DNA of 64,000 nucleotides from Mya arenaria (taxonomy: Eukaryota > Mollusca > Bivalvia > Myida > Myidae), in contig NC_069135.1 of the NCBI RefSeq assembly GCF_026914265.1, positions 4,109,001 to 4,173,000 of the forward strand. Reading direction: 5' to 3'. Below, piece by piece: positions 27,501 to 39,605 of this stretch; the first letter of the stretch is position 1; the number at the start of each line of letters is the position of its first letter. The translations under genes and the position numbers were made by a program. Under the pieces are notes generated by a model. It did not search any database. It saw only the letters and a program-made list of their open reading frames with translations, and was not told where the DNA came from.

Positions 27501-30500
27501 AATTTCAAAACTATTTCACATACATTTTTACCTTCTATCAAATTCCTTCAAGCCATGTTTGTTCATAAAAAAGCATGGCTGTCAGGGAGCAAGGCTTGTT
27601 TTCACTATATTGCTATATGGTTTATCTTTGAAAATCTTAAGAAACTGCTGGCCCGATTTTAAAATAATTTCACAGAAATTTTCTTTGGGTGACCCACTAC
27701 TAAAGCAAACCCTTAGCAACCATATTTTACCTTAACAACCATGGACTGCCTAAGTAACCATTTACTTTTTTAGATTTTTTTCTTTTGTAACCAATCAGTG
27801 ACAGGTGAGCAATATAGAGGAATATGGTAGTTATGCTTTGTAGTGTAGTAGAACAATCTACCAGTAATATACTCTGGGATGTTTAAGTTCAGGCGAGTTC
27901 AGGACTTATCCCTGAAATCAAAACTGGACTTTCAGCATTGAGCCTGAATCCCTGATACTCAAACTAAGTTTCAGTATATGGATTTCTGGTCTGTTACCAT
28001 ACCTGTATGTTACGTAAAGTGCAATAAACTAATTAAAACATTACACAATTATACTCATTGTGTGAAAAATAGATGTATAAACCATTTTGGTTTGTTATAT
28101 CCGATGCATATATCCTGTTTCATTTTCTTGCATTCTTATAATGGAACCAGGGCCTGAAATAGTAATCACTTCATGCATAGACTCTAGTTTTCTATGAATG
28201 AACTGACTCATTTCCTTCATTACCTACAGACAGACATCTGGGGCCTAGGTTGTTGTGTGTATGAGATGATGACCTTGCAGAGGGCATTTCAAGGTCGGGC
28301 CCTCTGGACGCTTATCAGGGAAATCAAGAATGGAAAGGTTCTAGAGACTCCAGACACATATAGCCTCGAGATCCGAATGCTCGTACAGCAGATGATGGAG
28401 CAGCAACCAGATGACAGGCCCAGTGCAAAGGATATCGTGCAGAATGATCTGCTTCTATATCACAGGGTAAGACTTAGTGTGATGTTAAGGTGGTGAACAT
28501 GTACAGCTATTTTCCTGGATGTTAATTCAAATTCAAGTTGACTAACTAAATTGCGCAATAATAAATATGCACAAGTCAACTTAAGATTTCATAAACATAC
28601 AATATCATCTTATAAAGTTTACTTAACCTGGGCAAAGCCATTAAAAATGTGTTGAGTTTGTTTGTTGTTTTTTTACACAAAAATGCCATAACCATGTTAT
28701 ATGCTAAAGGCTTTTTGTCCATATAGACCCAAATACTACCTGTCCTGTGAGAAATTTCAGGCATTTTGTCACAGTCCTGTGACAGCTCTTTTACTGAGAT
28801 GAAAAAGCCATAAACTGAATGCCATATACTAAATCAAATGTTACGTTTCATTTGTTTTCCTCAGAAAATGAGCCATTTACCTTTAAATTTCAGGGTTCTG
28901 CAACCACTATGGTGAGATCAATGCCACAGCCTAACCAGGAGTCAGAAAAGAAGAAGTCAGGAACAGGGACTGGTTCAGGTTCACTGAGAAATGCACTGAA
29001 ACAGATGAACCAGTCAAAGGAAGACAAGTACCGCAACTCTATTGCTCATGTGTGTGAGAAAATTAATACCCTTAGAATGACTCAGCAGGGTACTAGTTCT
29101 GGTACAATGATAGAGTATGATACATTTGTGTATAAGAAAGATGACAGTGATAGTGATAGTGATTTGGAAGCTCCAGGGACAGTGTTAGATGCCAGTTTGC
29201 TCAAACAGTTTACAGAACAGCTAGACACATTTGTGATGAAAGAAACCTTGACACCAGTGTCAGAACGTGGTAATATAACTGAAGGAACGATAACAAATAA
29301 ACAACAGGTTCTCAATGGTGATAAGGAAATTGATGATGATAATGATGATGAAGATGATGATAATGATGAAACTAGTCAGACTTTGTTGAGACAATACTCT
29401 CAGACACTCGATGAAGAAGATGATAATGAAGAAGAGGAAGTTGAGGAGAGAGAAAACAAATCTATGTCAAAGGTCATTCAGGGTCATGGTCAATGCTCAT
29501 GGTTAGGTCACATAGATTCAGACGAAGAGGAAGATCAGTTCAATGAACAAACTCTTAAAAATGTTAGTAAGTACAAGTATAAAGGATTAAAAGACACGTT
29601 TGCACTTCGTCCTGACAAGAGGTGGAACCGACAACGAAGTGATCCTACTGACTGGTTTTCACCTCAGAAGGTCAGTGAAGGTCATGACCTTGATGACAGT
29701 GATAGTGCTCATTCCTCCCCTGTCCGGTCTAAAAGTGACACTAAGCATGACATAACACCTAAGTCTGTTCAAAGAACTAAGCCAGTGTCTTTATCTAGTA
29801 CTGGTACCTTAAGTGGTACAAGACAACGAACAGATGATCCCAGGCTAATGCAAACTTTAGATGGAACTTCTAAATCAAGAACAGCTAAGGTGCCTATTTG
29901 TGATAGAATTGAGCAATCAACAAAAGACAGTTCTAAAAAAAGAATAGCATTTAAAGGTGACAAAAGACATAAATCGCCCAAGAAAGCTTTTGATGTGCCA
30001 GTAAATGACAATAATGAAGAGCCAGAGTTTAATGTAGGTGATGTAATAGCTCACTTGAAGGACAATATGTCACCATACAGTTCTGTGGACACTCACTCAG
30101 AGACAATTAGATCACAGGGGTCGGATGATGTGTTTGAAAACCAGGTATGATATAAGTTAACAAAAGTTTGCTATGTTAAAGATTTAAAGTAATTTAATGT
30201 TTTTGCTTAGATATTCAAATAATATATAGGTCTGTAACAATCACCCCGGTATTGCAGTTGAAATAACAAGGGGAGCTGTAACAAATAAAGGGAATAGACA
30301 CCAGATGGTCCAAAAATCGGCAAATACAGTATTTCTTCAAAATCATTAAAATATAGTGCATAATGGCTTCCAAGTTAATAGTCTGTATATCATGTGAAAG
30401 CCACGTGATTAGTACAGATACATATACTGATGCTATTTTATTTTCTTGTATATATACATGGTAGACACACCCAGTAAATTGTGAATTGGTAAAATACGTA

Positions 30501-33500
30501 AAACTGTGAAAGATACATGTGTTGTTTGCTATGTGATACATCAGTATGTATGATTCACTGCATTGTACACAATATCAAATTTACAGAAGTCTTTGACAAT
30601 TTTCTCTTTTTCTTGCAATGGTATCATCTGGTGTCTGGTCCCTTAAATGAGCTACAAGTTGGCTATAACATTGTTCAATGAATGAAATGCAATTTTTACT
30701 GTAGCCTTGTATTACTTGAGACAATTTGATTAAATTAATTGTTATTGTAGGAGCCTTCTCAGGGGAAAGGAAAAAAGAAGAAAGAGAGCTTTTTGAAGAA
30801 GCAAAGTGAAGGTAAGATATTTCTGTATATTCAAAGGAGTAAATACCAAAACACATATCTATATAAGGAGACGCTGAGATAAGAAACATTCTTTATAAGT
30901 TATATAGATGGGACAAATAAATGGATTTAATGAGAAATGGCTTTACCATTTTAACATACAGTCCACACCAGTCCAAATCGGACCGCCCCCCCCCCCCCCC
31001 CCAAGAAGTCGTTTTAACATAAAATTCACAAACAGAACCGCCCACCATTGAATTTCTTTATTAAGCCTTCCTTTTGTATGTCTGTGTTAAAATGATATAG
31101 CCCTTACCTACATGTTACTATGTGAAGGAAATTGTTAATGTTTAATTATCGTTGGATACCCTTGATATGCTACTGCTTCAATATCACTATGTTTCATTGT
31201 GTACAATGGGCGACTTGGCAAGGGAAATATTCATTATCATGAATAATTTATAAAGCAATTTTATTGGTTCTGCAAGGAAACGTCTATGGAAATCTGACTT
31301 TCACATATGCACAGGCACTCATACTTTTGTTTTCCCATAGAAAAAGTATTGCGGTGAAAGTTTGAATTAAACAACGTCCACCTGATCACTACAAATTTGA
31401 AACCAGCCACTTATATCACTCTTCTGCGGCGATAACTTTCAGCACAGCATTGTTGAAGAGTATTTTATTGTATCAAGTGATTTCATTGGAAGAAGAGCTG
31501 TCTCCCCTGCCACAGGCATAATCATATAAACAAGATTTTGTCAGTCAATTTCCCCATGGTTTGTATTAAGTGTTAGGGAAGATTGTACCTGGGTTGCTGA
31601 TGATGCTCTTTTGACTGTTTCTTGATAAATATATCTTCCAAATTTTAACTGTCAATCCTCCTTTTTTCAGCGAAGAGAAAGGGGTCAGATGTTTCAGCAT
31701 CTGTAGATCATGTAAGAGCCTTAGTCAAAATTGGTTTATATAACATATTTTTTAATCACTGTTGCTTATTATTCTTTCGGACATAAATGTGTTTTATTTG
31801 GATTTCTGAATAGCTCAACATAATGTTTATTTGTTATTTTCTTCAAAATCAAACAGGCAGCACCCATAATTCGTTATATGACATCATATGTTGATTTATT
31901 TTAAATAGTACTCTTCATGTACTATACAATCATGCAGTTTATAATTAACGATCTGCTGAAGCTCAACAATTTCTCTTATGCCTCCCATCATAATATTTTG
32001 AAATTAATTGTTACAAAAACAAAGGAGTATATTAAAGGATCACCTCAATATCAAGTTTTACCCCAGTATCAATTTGTTTTCCAGACCAGCTCTTCCACAG
32101 ATGTGAAGCTGTTTACTCGAGCACAGCATGCCAAATTCTCCAAGTCCTACAGTGAGGACAGGTAATGGTTAATAACTAGGCCAGGCCTGTTGTTCCTGTA
32201 ACCCTTCCCCCACCCCTTCCCCCCTCCCCCTCCACCCCCCACAGCAACATTGCTTGTACTGGAACAGTATTTGTCATATTACATGTATGGTTCAAATGCT
32301 CATTTTAGAATGCATGTTGACTCTGTTTTATTTATTCATGCATGCATTATTTAATTCCTGATCAAAAGTATTTTATGGTTGGTAAAGGTAAAATGTAATT
32401 CCTGAACATACTGTAGATTCTTTTAATTTGAAAAAGATATTTTGTTGTTTGGTACATGTATGTTCTACATTCAAGATGCCATAATTGAATATATTGCAAG
32501 TACTCGTTAATTGGTACTTTCCTGCGTTTTAAATTTGACCATGGATTGATTCACAAAAAAGCAAATATTAATCACTGGCTAAATTCAATGTATCTACAGT
32601 TTTCCAACATATGTTATTCTTTCACAAACAAATATCAAACTGCTGAATCAATGTCATTGAAACTTTAACTATGTTGGAGAGTTTTCCTCTATACATTAAC
32701 TCCCATATATCGGAACTCAAACAAGTAGGTGTAGCCTAACCATGCAATAACTAGTGTGCGGATTAATAACCATGCTATTCTCCTATACCACATGTTAGAA
32801 AATGAACTTCTTCCTTGACAACATGGTACAAATCAGGGTTTTTTACCCGTAATCGTAGTGATTGTAATTATGCAACTTGTTCCTTGCACTTGTGTATAAT
32901 ATCAATAACTTGTACCAGATACCTGGTTTAGTTACATATTGCTTATGAACCATTTTCCGTTACTTTCTTTGGAGATTCAAACAACAAAGTCATAAAAAAT
33001 GCCTTGATCAAGTTCTATTATGGAATCTAATAATGAAATTTTTAATTTTTAATTTTTTTTTTTTTTTTAAATTATAAACAAACAAGTTGTACTAAGAGTG
33101 TCTAAATGACTTCATGGGATCAAAGATAAGTGACCGTGACAGTTGGACAGGTGGCCACTTAATGCATGTACCTTACCGGTATATAGTAAAAAAGTATGTA
33201 AAGAATTTGGTAGCCATTCAAAACAGGTGACCTTATTACCAGGTTTGACTGTATATTAAAATGCCTGCTGTGCCAGATATAAATTAGATATAAATTACCG
33301 TAGATATATATATATGTGTGTATAGCATATCAGTCAACTGGCTTTCTCCAAATATGTTGCTCCATGTGTATTCATATATTCTCTCACATTTTCCCTAGTC
33401 TAATATTCACCGTAACCAGCCTGACAGATTAAAGGTAGTCTGTTAACTTACAATCTTTGGGCTTGTTTCATTCAAAGATTTGTTGCTGTACATCAATATA

Positions 33501-36500
33501 GTGTCATTAAGCAAGTTAAATCAGTTGGAAAGCCAAAGGCAGTAGTTTATCATAGTTGTCTAGTTGTCTAGTTGTCATGGAAATGAAATGACGCACCTGT
33601 ACCAGTTACACTATTCTAATATTTTATGGATATCAAATTAATTATTTAATTTATTAATTAATGTTTTCCAAATTGAAATTTATGAAGACTTTATTTTAAG
33701 GATTTGATGCTACAGCAAGTCCTTTAAATGACACTGGCCTGAAGTCAGATGTTATGTTAAATGTTTAATTTGGAATCTTTGGTTTTATATTAACTTGGTT
33801 TGTTTTCCTACCCTTCCATTTATAAAGGTAATATTGTAATATTGTTTGTAAATATTTTAGATTTTATTACCTTTTTACCAAAGACAAATCATTCCAATCC
33901 AACATGTAGCAATTAAAGAATTTGTGATGAAAGTAAACCCTGTGAGTTGCTTAGAATTGAGATAAAAGAAATGGGTAGAAAAACAAAAATGTCTTTAAAG
34001 CACCTTAAATATAGTGTTTTCTTCATGTGTATTTCTATGCTTGTTTATTCTTTATTTAGCACCCTTAATGGCCAGAATGGGCATCAAGCAATGCAGGACG
34101 TTTTATGTAAGTCTTCATACACATCAGCATGTGTGCCCGACATCGTGCCAAACACTTTATTGCACATTATCATGTATATGAACACATACGGGCTGGGGCG
34201 CAAGATATTGGTTCTTTGGGCAAACTTGTTACTTGTTAAATAAGTTGGATGGATATAATTTGATGGAAGATGATTTTTTTTTTTTTCAACTTTATGCTCA
34301 ACCGTTCGAATTAAATTCTTAACATAATTAAATGCATATTTTTTTGTGTTTCCATAGTAACCATGCAGGCATTCCATTGTACTTTAATTGTTATTTTTTT
34401 ACATATAAAAGCGGTTGCTATTGAATGAAAATACAAAAGCATACATGCCTAAGATTAAATAAAAAAGTGAAAAGAAACTGTCAAACGCTATATGACTTCA
34501 AGACATGTAAGTAATAACAAAATATGTTCATTCCTTTACTTAGCCTACTGATTTATTTTCTATATCCTATATTATAAGCTGAAATTAATTCTTGAGAAAT
34601 TAATTGACTTGAATACATAGTCAAATTGTTATAAGAACTACTTGTCTGAAGAACCAAATCTGGTGTTGCATCCCATAAAACACTCATCATAAATAAACCA
34701 ATGCAAACTTTCCAGAATGAAGTTCAATTCAAGTAATTCATATTCAGACCTTGGCATGAATTTTACCCATGAACAGCGATTTCTTAATGTCCACTTTAAG
34801 TATTTAGGGTTTTAAGGCTGTAGGCCACAGGTCTTCAGACTTAAGGACTGCAAATGAAATCAGGCATGGTCAGTCCTACTTTTTGACATGACATGTAAAA
34901 TGATTTTAATGCGCCAGGGTTACAAAAGGGGACGTATGGTGTTATGCAGTATAAAATAGTGCAAATTAAAAGATCGTTTTATTTAAATATGTTCGTAAGA
35001 TTGCAATGTAATGTGAATTTGAAAGCAAGCCAAAGAATCTTAAATAAATCTTGGTGAGGAACCAAGATGAATAGATAATTATAGAGAATTATGCAGATTA
35101 TTGAAATGTGTTGACTAAAAGACCATGTCTTACTATAGTTACTACAACTGAGCCAATGTCAGGTTTCATTAAATAACTGTACACTAGCAATGAACTTGCG
35201 AGATGAAAGCAATGTTCATATATAGTACATACAAATTTATCAGTTACTGTTATAAAACCAGGTAATTATATTGGAAATTAATCAATTTACATTATTTTTT
35301 CTTAGGTAATAACAGGCACATATCGAAAACAGTCTGGGTTCACTCAAAATATTTTTTGGCTGCCATTTCTATTGCCAGAGAACAAAATTGTAAAAAATCT
35401 AAAATCATACTTGTTGCGCCTACAGCCTTTTAACGCTTTCAGCGCTTTCATTAATTATAATACTCAGCACATAGATCTATCATTCTGCTGTTAGTCTACA
35501 TGAGTAACATTGTTATCAAGGTTTACAAGTAGCAGTTCACATGGACTATGTATTCATGTAAACATATGCTACCTTACATTGTAAAATATATTCTTATAAA
35601 TGTATATGTAGATAATTTCCATAGTGCATATCTATATAGCATTATTTTAACCTTGAGAAATATAGGACTGTGTGCCAACTTTCTTCAAGACTATTTGTGT
35701 GTGTTTATTTCAGCCCAGGTTCGGGCAGGGTGTAGCGACTCAGTGAGAACAGAACACATACTCCATGTACAACAGTGAGTTTGCATTTCAAATGTTACAA
35801 CTGGTCAGTGGTCATCTTTAATGCGCACATGCATTGATTGATCTTGCTATAATAGACCTTTAGAAAGATGCAGATACATCAATTTATCCTTTGAGCTTAT
35901 CCTTTGGCTTATGAGTATTGGGTAACCTTTGAAGTGCTCCTAATTTCCTACCATCAGTATGAAAATGGTACTGAAACCTTGGTACACATGTTGGCAGAGA
36001 CAATACGCACATGTACAGCAAGGCCCATAACTCCGGTTTTAATGATTGTTGAGTAATGCCTCTTTTTCGATGGTGAAAGAAAAATGACAGGCGTGGCTTT
36101 CGCTATGCAAAGCTTCTGTTTGGTGTTGTTTTATATAGAATAATAAACTAATGAAATATTGTTTATGAAAATTTATATGAAAAATGTCAGTATTAAAAAG
36201 TTTACATAAATGGCTTCACACAGTGATCTTATTTCCATTTCTACCATGTGTTACAGTGAGCTGTCTGAGGGGATGGGTTATGACAATCTACGTCATGTTC
36301 TCGGTATAATGGACCTGGTGTCAGATGAAAATGATTTGCAGGTGGGCGAACCATTCTGTTTGTTGATCTTATTATGAACACTGCAGATTGTCATGGCTTT
36401 TGTCTGGGTTATATGTCACAAAGGGTAAAAATGCCCTGTATCAAAACTGACTGGTATCTTGTGTATCAATGTCGTAGTATTGTCAATGAACATTTAAAAT

Positions 36501-36811
36501 TCCTATAATAAACATGCCATTATGTTTAAACTGTCAACATATACTGTCTATACAAATTGAATCCTGTTTACCACTCCGTCTGAACTATTTAAGAAGTAGG
36601 GTTTTGGTGCCTCTTGAAGAAACCAGACAATTATCAAAAAAGATTATTATACTGTACCGCTAAATGTATTTATGCATGAATATTTATTTCATTCTAGGTA
36701 CATTTGGAGCATGTCCTTGGACCAAGCCTGTACAATAAGTACAAAACCCACCTACAAGTGCTGAGAACACTAGAGGGAAAAACACACAGAAAAAACTTGA
36801 CAGGCAGATAA
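18566..36811 (+). CDS. NEK4: NEK4-like NIMA-family serine/threonine kinase, complete
   Basis: Exons: 18566-18658, 23591-23860, 24737-24837, 27199-27295, 28230-28466, 28894-30144, 30751-30811, 31671-31711, 32085-32161, 34060-34106, 35714-35774, 36257-36341, 36698-36811. They total 2535 bases, or 844 codons plus stop, with every phase consistent; from memory human NEK4 is 841 residues. Kinase motifs: glycine loop GEGSYG (14-19), VK lysine 35, likely helix-C Glu 53, HRDMKTKN (130-137), DLG (150-152), GTPSYMSPE (169-177). DLG in place of DFG, plus MSPELFS and GCCVYEM, fit NEK4 rather than NEK1, 2, 3 or 11. Residues 267-683, one large exon, are acidic and low in complexity; a lysine-rich stretch follows. 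The C-terminus has a helical [18 protein letters not shown] segment. The exon at 34060-34106 is short, but it is needed to keep frame into 35714. Family role: cell cycle, DNA damage and cilia signalling; here it is inferred. Confidence 0.9.
18870..19564. mobile_element. Foldback element with arms of GACATTACGGACCAT motifs
   Basis: The left arm (18870-18962) has about five variants of GACATTACGGACCA. The right arm (about 19447-19564) has about eight in reverse complement. CTTGTCAAA borders both ends (18861-18869 and 19565-19573), again an exact 9-bp direct repeat. The centre is AT-rich with no gene. Its design matches the 15941-18384 element although the motif is different. It lies in the first NEK4-like intron, 211 bp after exon 1. 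Confidence 0.75.
20369..21200. repeat. Element with five ~145-bp tandem units and a hairpin head
   Basis: The head pairs TATACCCCC with GGGGGTATA (20370-20400), followed by GTCGGTCGGTCTGTCGGT-like simple sequence. Five units follow, each with TTTCCGGACGATAACTCATG, TGGTACACAGGTGTAACATC and GGCCAAGGTCAAGGTCACTG. Unit starts are near 20453, 20597, 20743, 20888 and 21026. It resembles the tandem-repeat-bearing non-autonomous elements known in bivalves. Intronic in the NEK4-like gene. Confidence 0.8.
22130..22325 (-). mobile_element. tRNA-related SINE remnant
   Basis: Read on the minus strand, the 5' end has a tRNA-like box A region (TAAGCGCAGTGGTTAAC, then CGCTTCTCACC). Downstream are a CACAAAGCCAGACAA-like part and TTTTCTCCG, a layout seen in tRNA-derived SINEs of molluscs. 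The box B region is degenerate, so it is probably inactive. Confidence 0.55.
22740..23540. repeat. 57-bp minisatellite, about 14 copies
   Basis: Units contain TCTTCTTTCCATCTGGCAGG, ATATCATACATGAAATAGTC and TGCAAATCTGGG-like parts. The period is 57 bases, a multiple of three, so long frames persist on both strands (142 codons minus at 22838-23266, 104 codons plus at 22968-23282). They repeat a ~19-residue unit. I take them as products of the repeat, not genes. The array ends about 50 bp before NEK4-like exon 2. Confidence 0.9.
25918..26748. repeat. Dispersed element with ~168-bp tandem units
   Basis: Three main units repeat GTTTTAGGGCAAGTTGGGAT, an ATACC-TTCATTCAATTGACT string and CAAATTATGGCCCCTGATT, near 25989, 26157 and 26330. 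The left head (TTTAGCCTGACTATTCAAAG) and the tail (GACGGCTCTTGTTTT) resemble ends of repeats common in bivalve genomes. Intronic. Confidence 0.65.
30984..31002. repeat. C homopolymer run
   Basis: An uninterrupted C run of about 16 bases inside a NEK4-like intron. Other simple tracts are C-rich 8036-8057, an AT run near 37950-37967 and another near 39546-39564. Their lengths may be unreliable in an assembly. Confidence 0.8.
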
Positions 36812-36863
36812 TCAGCTTAATACACAGTCTTTTATACTTTCAGTGCCATTACTTTTAAACTTA

Positions 36864-37041
36864 GGGCTATTCCATTTAAATATATAACCCCCTGGGGGAA
36901 GGCACTTTTAAATTATGCCACCCCCCTACAGAAGCAAATTTACCCTTGTTGGGTTCAAATTAGTGAAAAAAGACACCCACCTATATACTATTTAAATAAT
37001 TGCCTTCCCCCCAGGGGGTATATGTTTTACTGGAATAGCCC
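36864..37041. mobile_element. Harbinger-like MITE in the NEK4-like 3' region
   Basis: 178 bp with long inverted ends: GGGCTATTCCA at 36864 and TGGAATAGCCC ending at 37041, then further pairing through CCCCCTGGGGGAAGGCA. TTA flanks both sides (36861-36863 and 37042-37044), fitting the 3-bp TWA duplications of PIF/Harbinger MITEs. It lies 52 bp after the stop codon and before the nearest poly(A) signal, so it would be transcribed as a strong hairpin. Confidence 0.75.
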
Positions 37042-37175
37042 TTATTAAGAATTTCTTCATTATTTTCATTTACTTATAAAGTTAAGAGGTTTTTTTTGTA
37101 ATTTCATGGAAGATATTTTTTTTTACTCTAATATTTTCATACATTGATGGTTCACAATTTCCCACTCTTAATTGC

Positions 37176-37181
37176 AATAAA
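37176..37181 (+). terminator. Candidate poly(A) signal of the NEK4-like gene
   Basis: AATAAA about 365 bp after the stop codon at 36809-36811. It is the first clear canonical hexamer downstream on the plus strand; use is inferred. Confidence 0.5.
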
Positions 37182-37249
37182 AGGATTAACAATTATGATT
37201 GCTTGATCTGATTTATCTGACAGTCTTAGTGTTCAACCATTATATTGAC

Positions 37250-39600
37250 ACCACTAATGTAGGATTCTAATAAAATAAAAATGCTAACTTTCTTAGTGTT
37301 CAGTGCATAATGCCTCTAAATAGTTCTATACTAGCCAATGTGCATGCACGAGCTTCTAAATACCTCACTTTATAAAAACAATAAATGACTAAATGAAAAG
37401 TTTTATTTTGTTTATGTCCGAGGCTTTCTAGATAATTAAATGTGAATCCACTGGATGTGAACCCTTTCAGTGATCTCCTTGGCAGAGGCATAAGCTGGAA
37501 CACTGAGGGTATTTTCTGGGGAGGTGAAAGGAAAAGCCTTATTTTACTCCAAACTATTGTTGATTTTGCTAAAAGAAATACATTTTGGACAGAACCACAA
37601 TCTTTTGTAGTAATGTTGATTTGTTTTGATTCTCTGCTATGTTTATGGTGGCTATTTGTTTCAGACAGCAAATGTAGTGCAATATGGGGTATGTTATAAG
37701 TTGTTGTTTTATACACAGGATGTAGTTAGTTATGTTTATCTGTAAATTACATTAATGATGTTTTGTGATAAGTCATGTTTAGTTTTACTGTGTTCTTTGT
37801 TAAGCAGGACCACATTTTTCAGTCATATGTCTGACTGAGAAAACCTGTTATCATATTTATGACAATAATCACCTTCCTCAACTTCATGTTAACATGTTCA
37901 TGTATTTGTAGCAAATATATGCCTTTTGGCAAACACAAACATCGAATTATATATATATATATATATAAAGATGGCATAGCTCGAAGATTTTTTGTAAACA
38001 ACTGCTTGGAAAAAAACTTCCAATAGAATATAATAGAATAGAACTCTTGGGGGCCCTTTCATTTCCAAAGGAGATATTTCCACTGTAAAACTGCAGTTTT
38101 AAATCCTTCTTTTGTACTCCTAGTAGGATTCTTGATGAAATTCCCTCTACCAACCTCTGTACTTCATAATTATCATCCTAGTTCTGGCACACCGATACAC
38201 TACGCAAATGTTGGCGTAAAGTGTGTACAGTAATAAGTATATTTTGTTAAGTCATGTTCAAAATATCATCCATTTTCTTGCACATGTACCACACAATAAA
38301 GAAATGCCGTGTTCATGTTTGTGTCAATGTTTTAATGTTATTGGAATCAACATAGGTTAAAACTGCAGTCCTACAAAATGTCATCAGATCTGATACTAAT
38401 GTGCCACTATATGTTGTTGTTCTGAGATTTTTACCTCTTATGTTCAGATATTGGATACCTTGTTTTGTTATATGTTCATGTATATACATATAGACTATAT
38501 TTTATACCATTGCAATTTTAAATGTACATTTGAATAGAGGGACAGATATAAAATTTAAACCATGGAAACAGTAGTTGTTGTTATATGAAATCCACCTTCA
38601 ACTTCATAGAAAACATTGGGATCCAGCGTACATAGGCTTAAAAGGCAACTTGAATACGGTACATGTATATTGTTTATATTGTTTATTTGGGAAGATTTTG
38701 TTAAAATCGGAAATACTTTTAGAGAGTTTTACTTCATATGCTAACATTTTAAAAGGGGAATGACGATATGGGAACTCTATAAAATGGTCTAATCTAACTT
38801 TACATACAGTGTTGTCTGTATGATTTTCCGTAGAACCAAAACAACTTGATGTTAAATATTGCCACAGTTCTTGGTACGAAACGTTTTACTTCTAGTATAA
38901 ACAATGCATTTATTGATATAGTTGAATATAACACATTAAATTATCCATCGATCTGCATGTACAAAATGTAATAGTCATGGTTAACTGAAGCATTCTCAGG
39001 CAGTTCCCTCATAGACACAAACTACATCCAATGTCTCAGGACATATCTGACATTATTTTCTCTCATTATAAGAACTTAAGAGTCCAGGGCCATCTCATCT
39101 TTACACTTATCATATAAATTATAGTCTCAAATATTTTACAATTTTTTAAGCACAATTTTTTAAAAGACTTTGGAGGAAGGTAAATTTAATTTAATTGTCT
39201 CAAAAACATATTTTTCCAATGACATATTTTGTTCTGCAAGTGCATTACAGTATGACATGACAGTGTATCATAAGAATATGATAATTACATAAAATAATTC
39301 TGTATAATGAAAAAGTTAAGACGTTTTCAAAGCAAACTATATGTGAATACATTTTTTCGTACTTGCGTCTTAAAATACTTTAAAATTTCGCCAACTTAGA
39401 CCTGCTAAAAAAATCCCCCTGAATACAACCAAAATCCCCCTGAATTTTCAGCCTTTTGAACAAATCCCCCTGAATGGTCTCCAGAAAATATGGCATGTAT
39501 GTATAATTGCTTTTTGAAAGGCATAGTTCTGAGTAGTTGTTGTATCTATATATATATATATATACAGAAACTAATAAGTTCAAATGTTAAGTTAAGGCAA
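37250..39600. other. NEK4 3' flank, parental to blocks before HSPA12 copies B and C
   Basis: No gene is seen. Stretches here recur downstream. 37255-37330 matches 49668-49735. 38320-38560 (TTATTGGAAT, AAACTGCAGTC, TTTACCTCTTAT strings) matches 49860-50060 and 59825-60030. The similarity is clear by eye but diverged. Short frames here are not supported as genes. Confidence 0.6.
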
Positions 39601-39605
39601 TGTTT

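Noticed and set aside
28819-28893. ATG at 28819 as a separate gene start for the acidic 443-codon frame
   Set aside because: A TTTCAG acceptor at 28893 joins GGTTCTGCA in phase 0 to the kinase exon at 28230-28466, and the resulting full length matches NEK4.
36952-36975. GGGTTCAAATTAG as a tRNA box B
   Set aside because: No box A or cloverleaf pairing at the correct distance; it is inside the small MITE.
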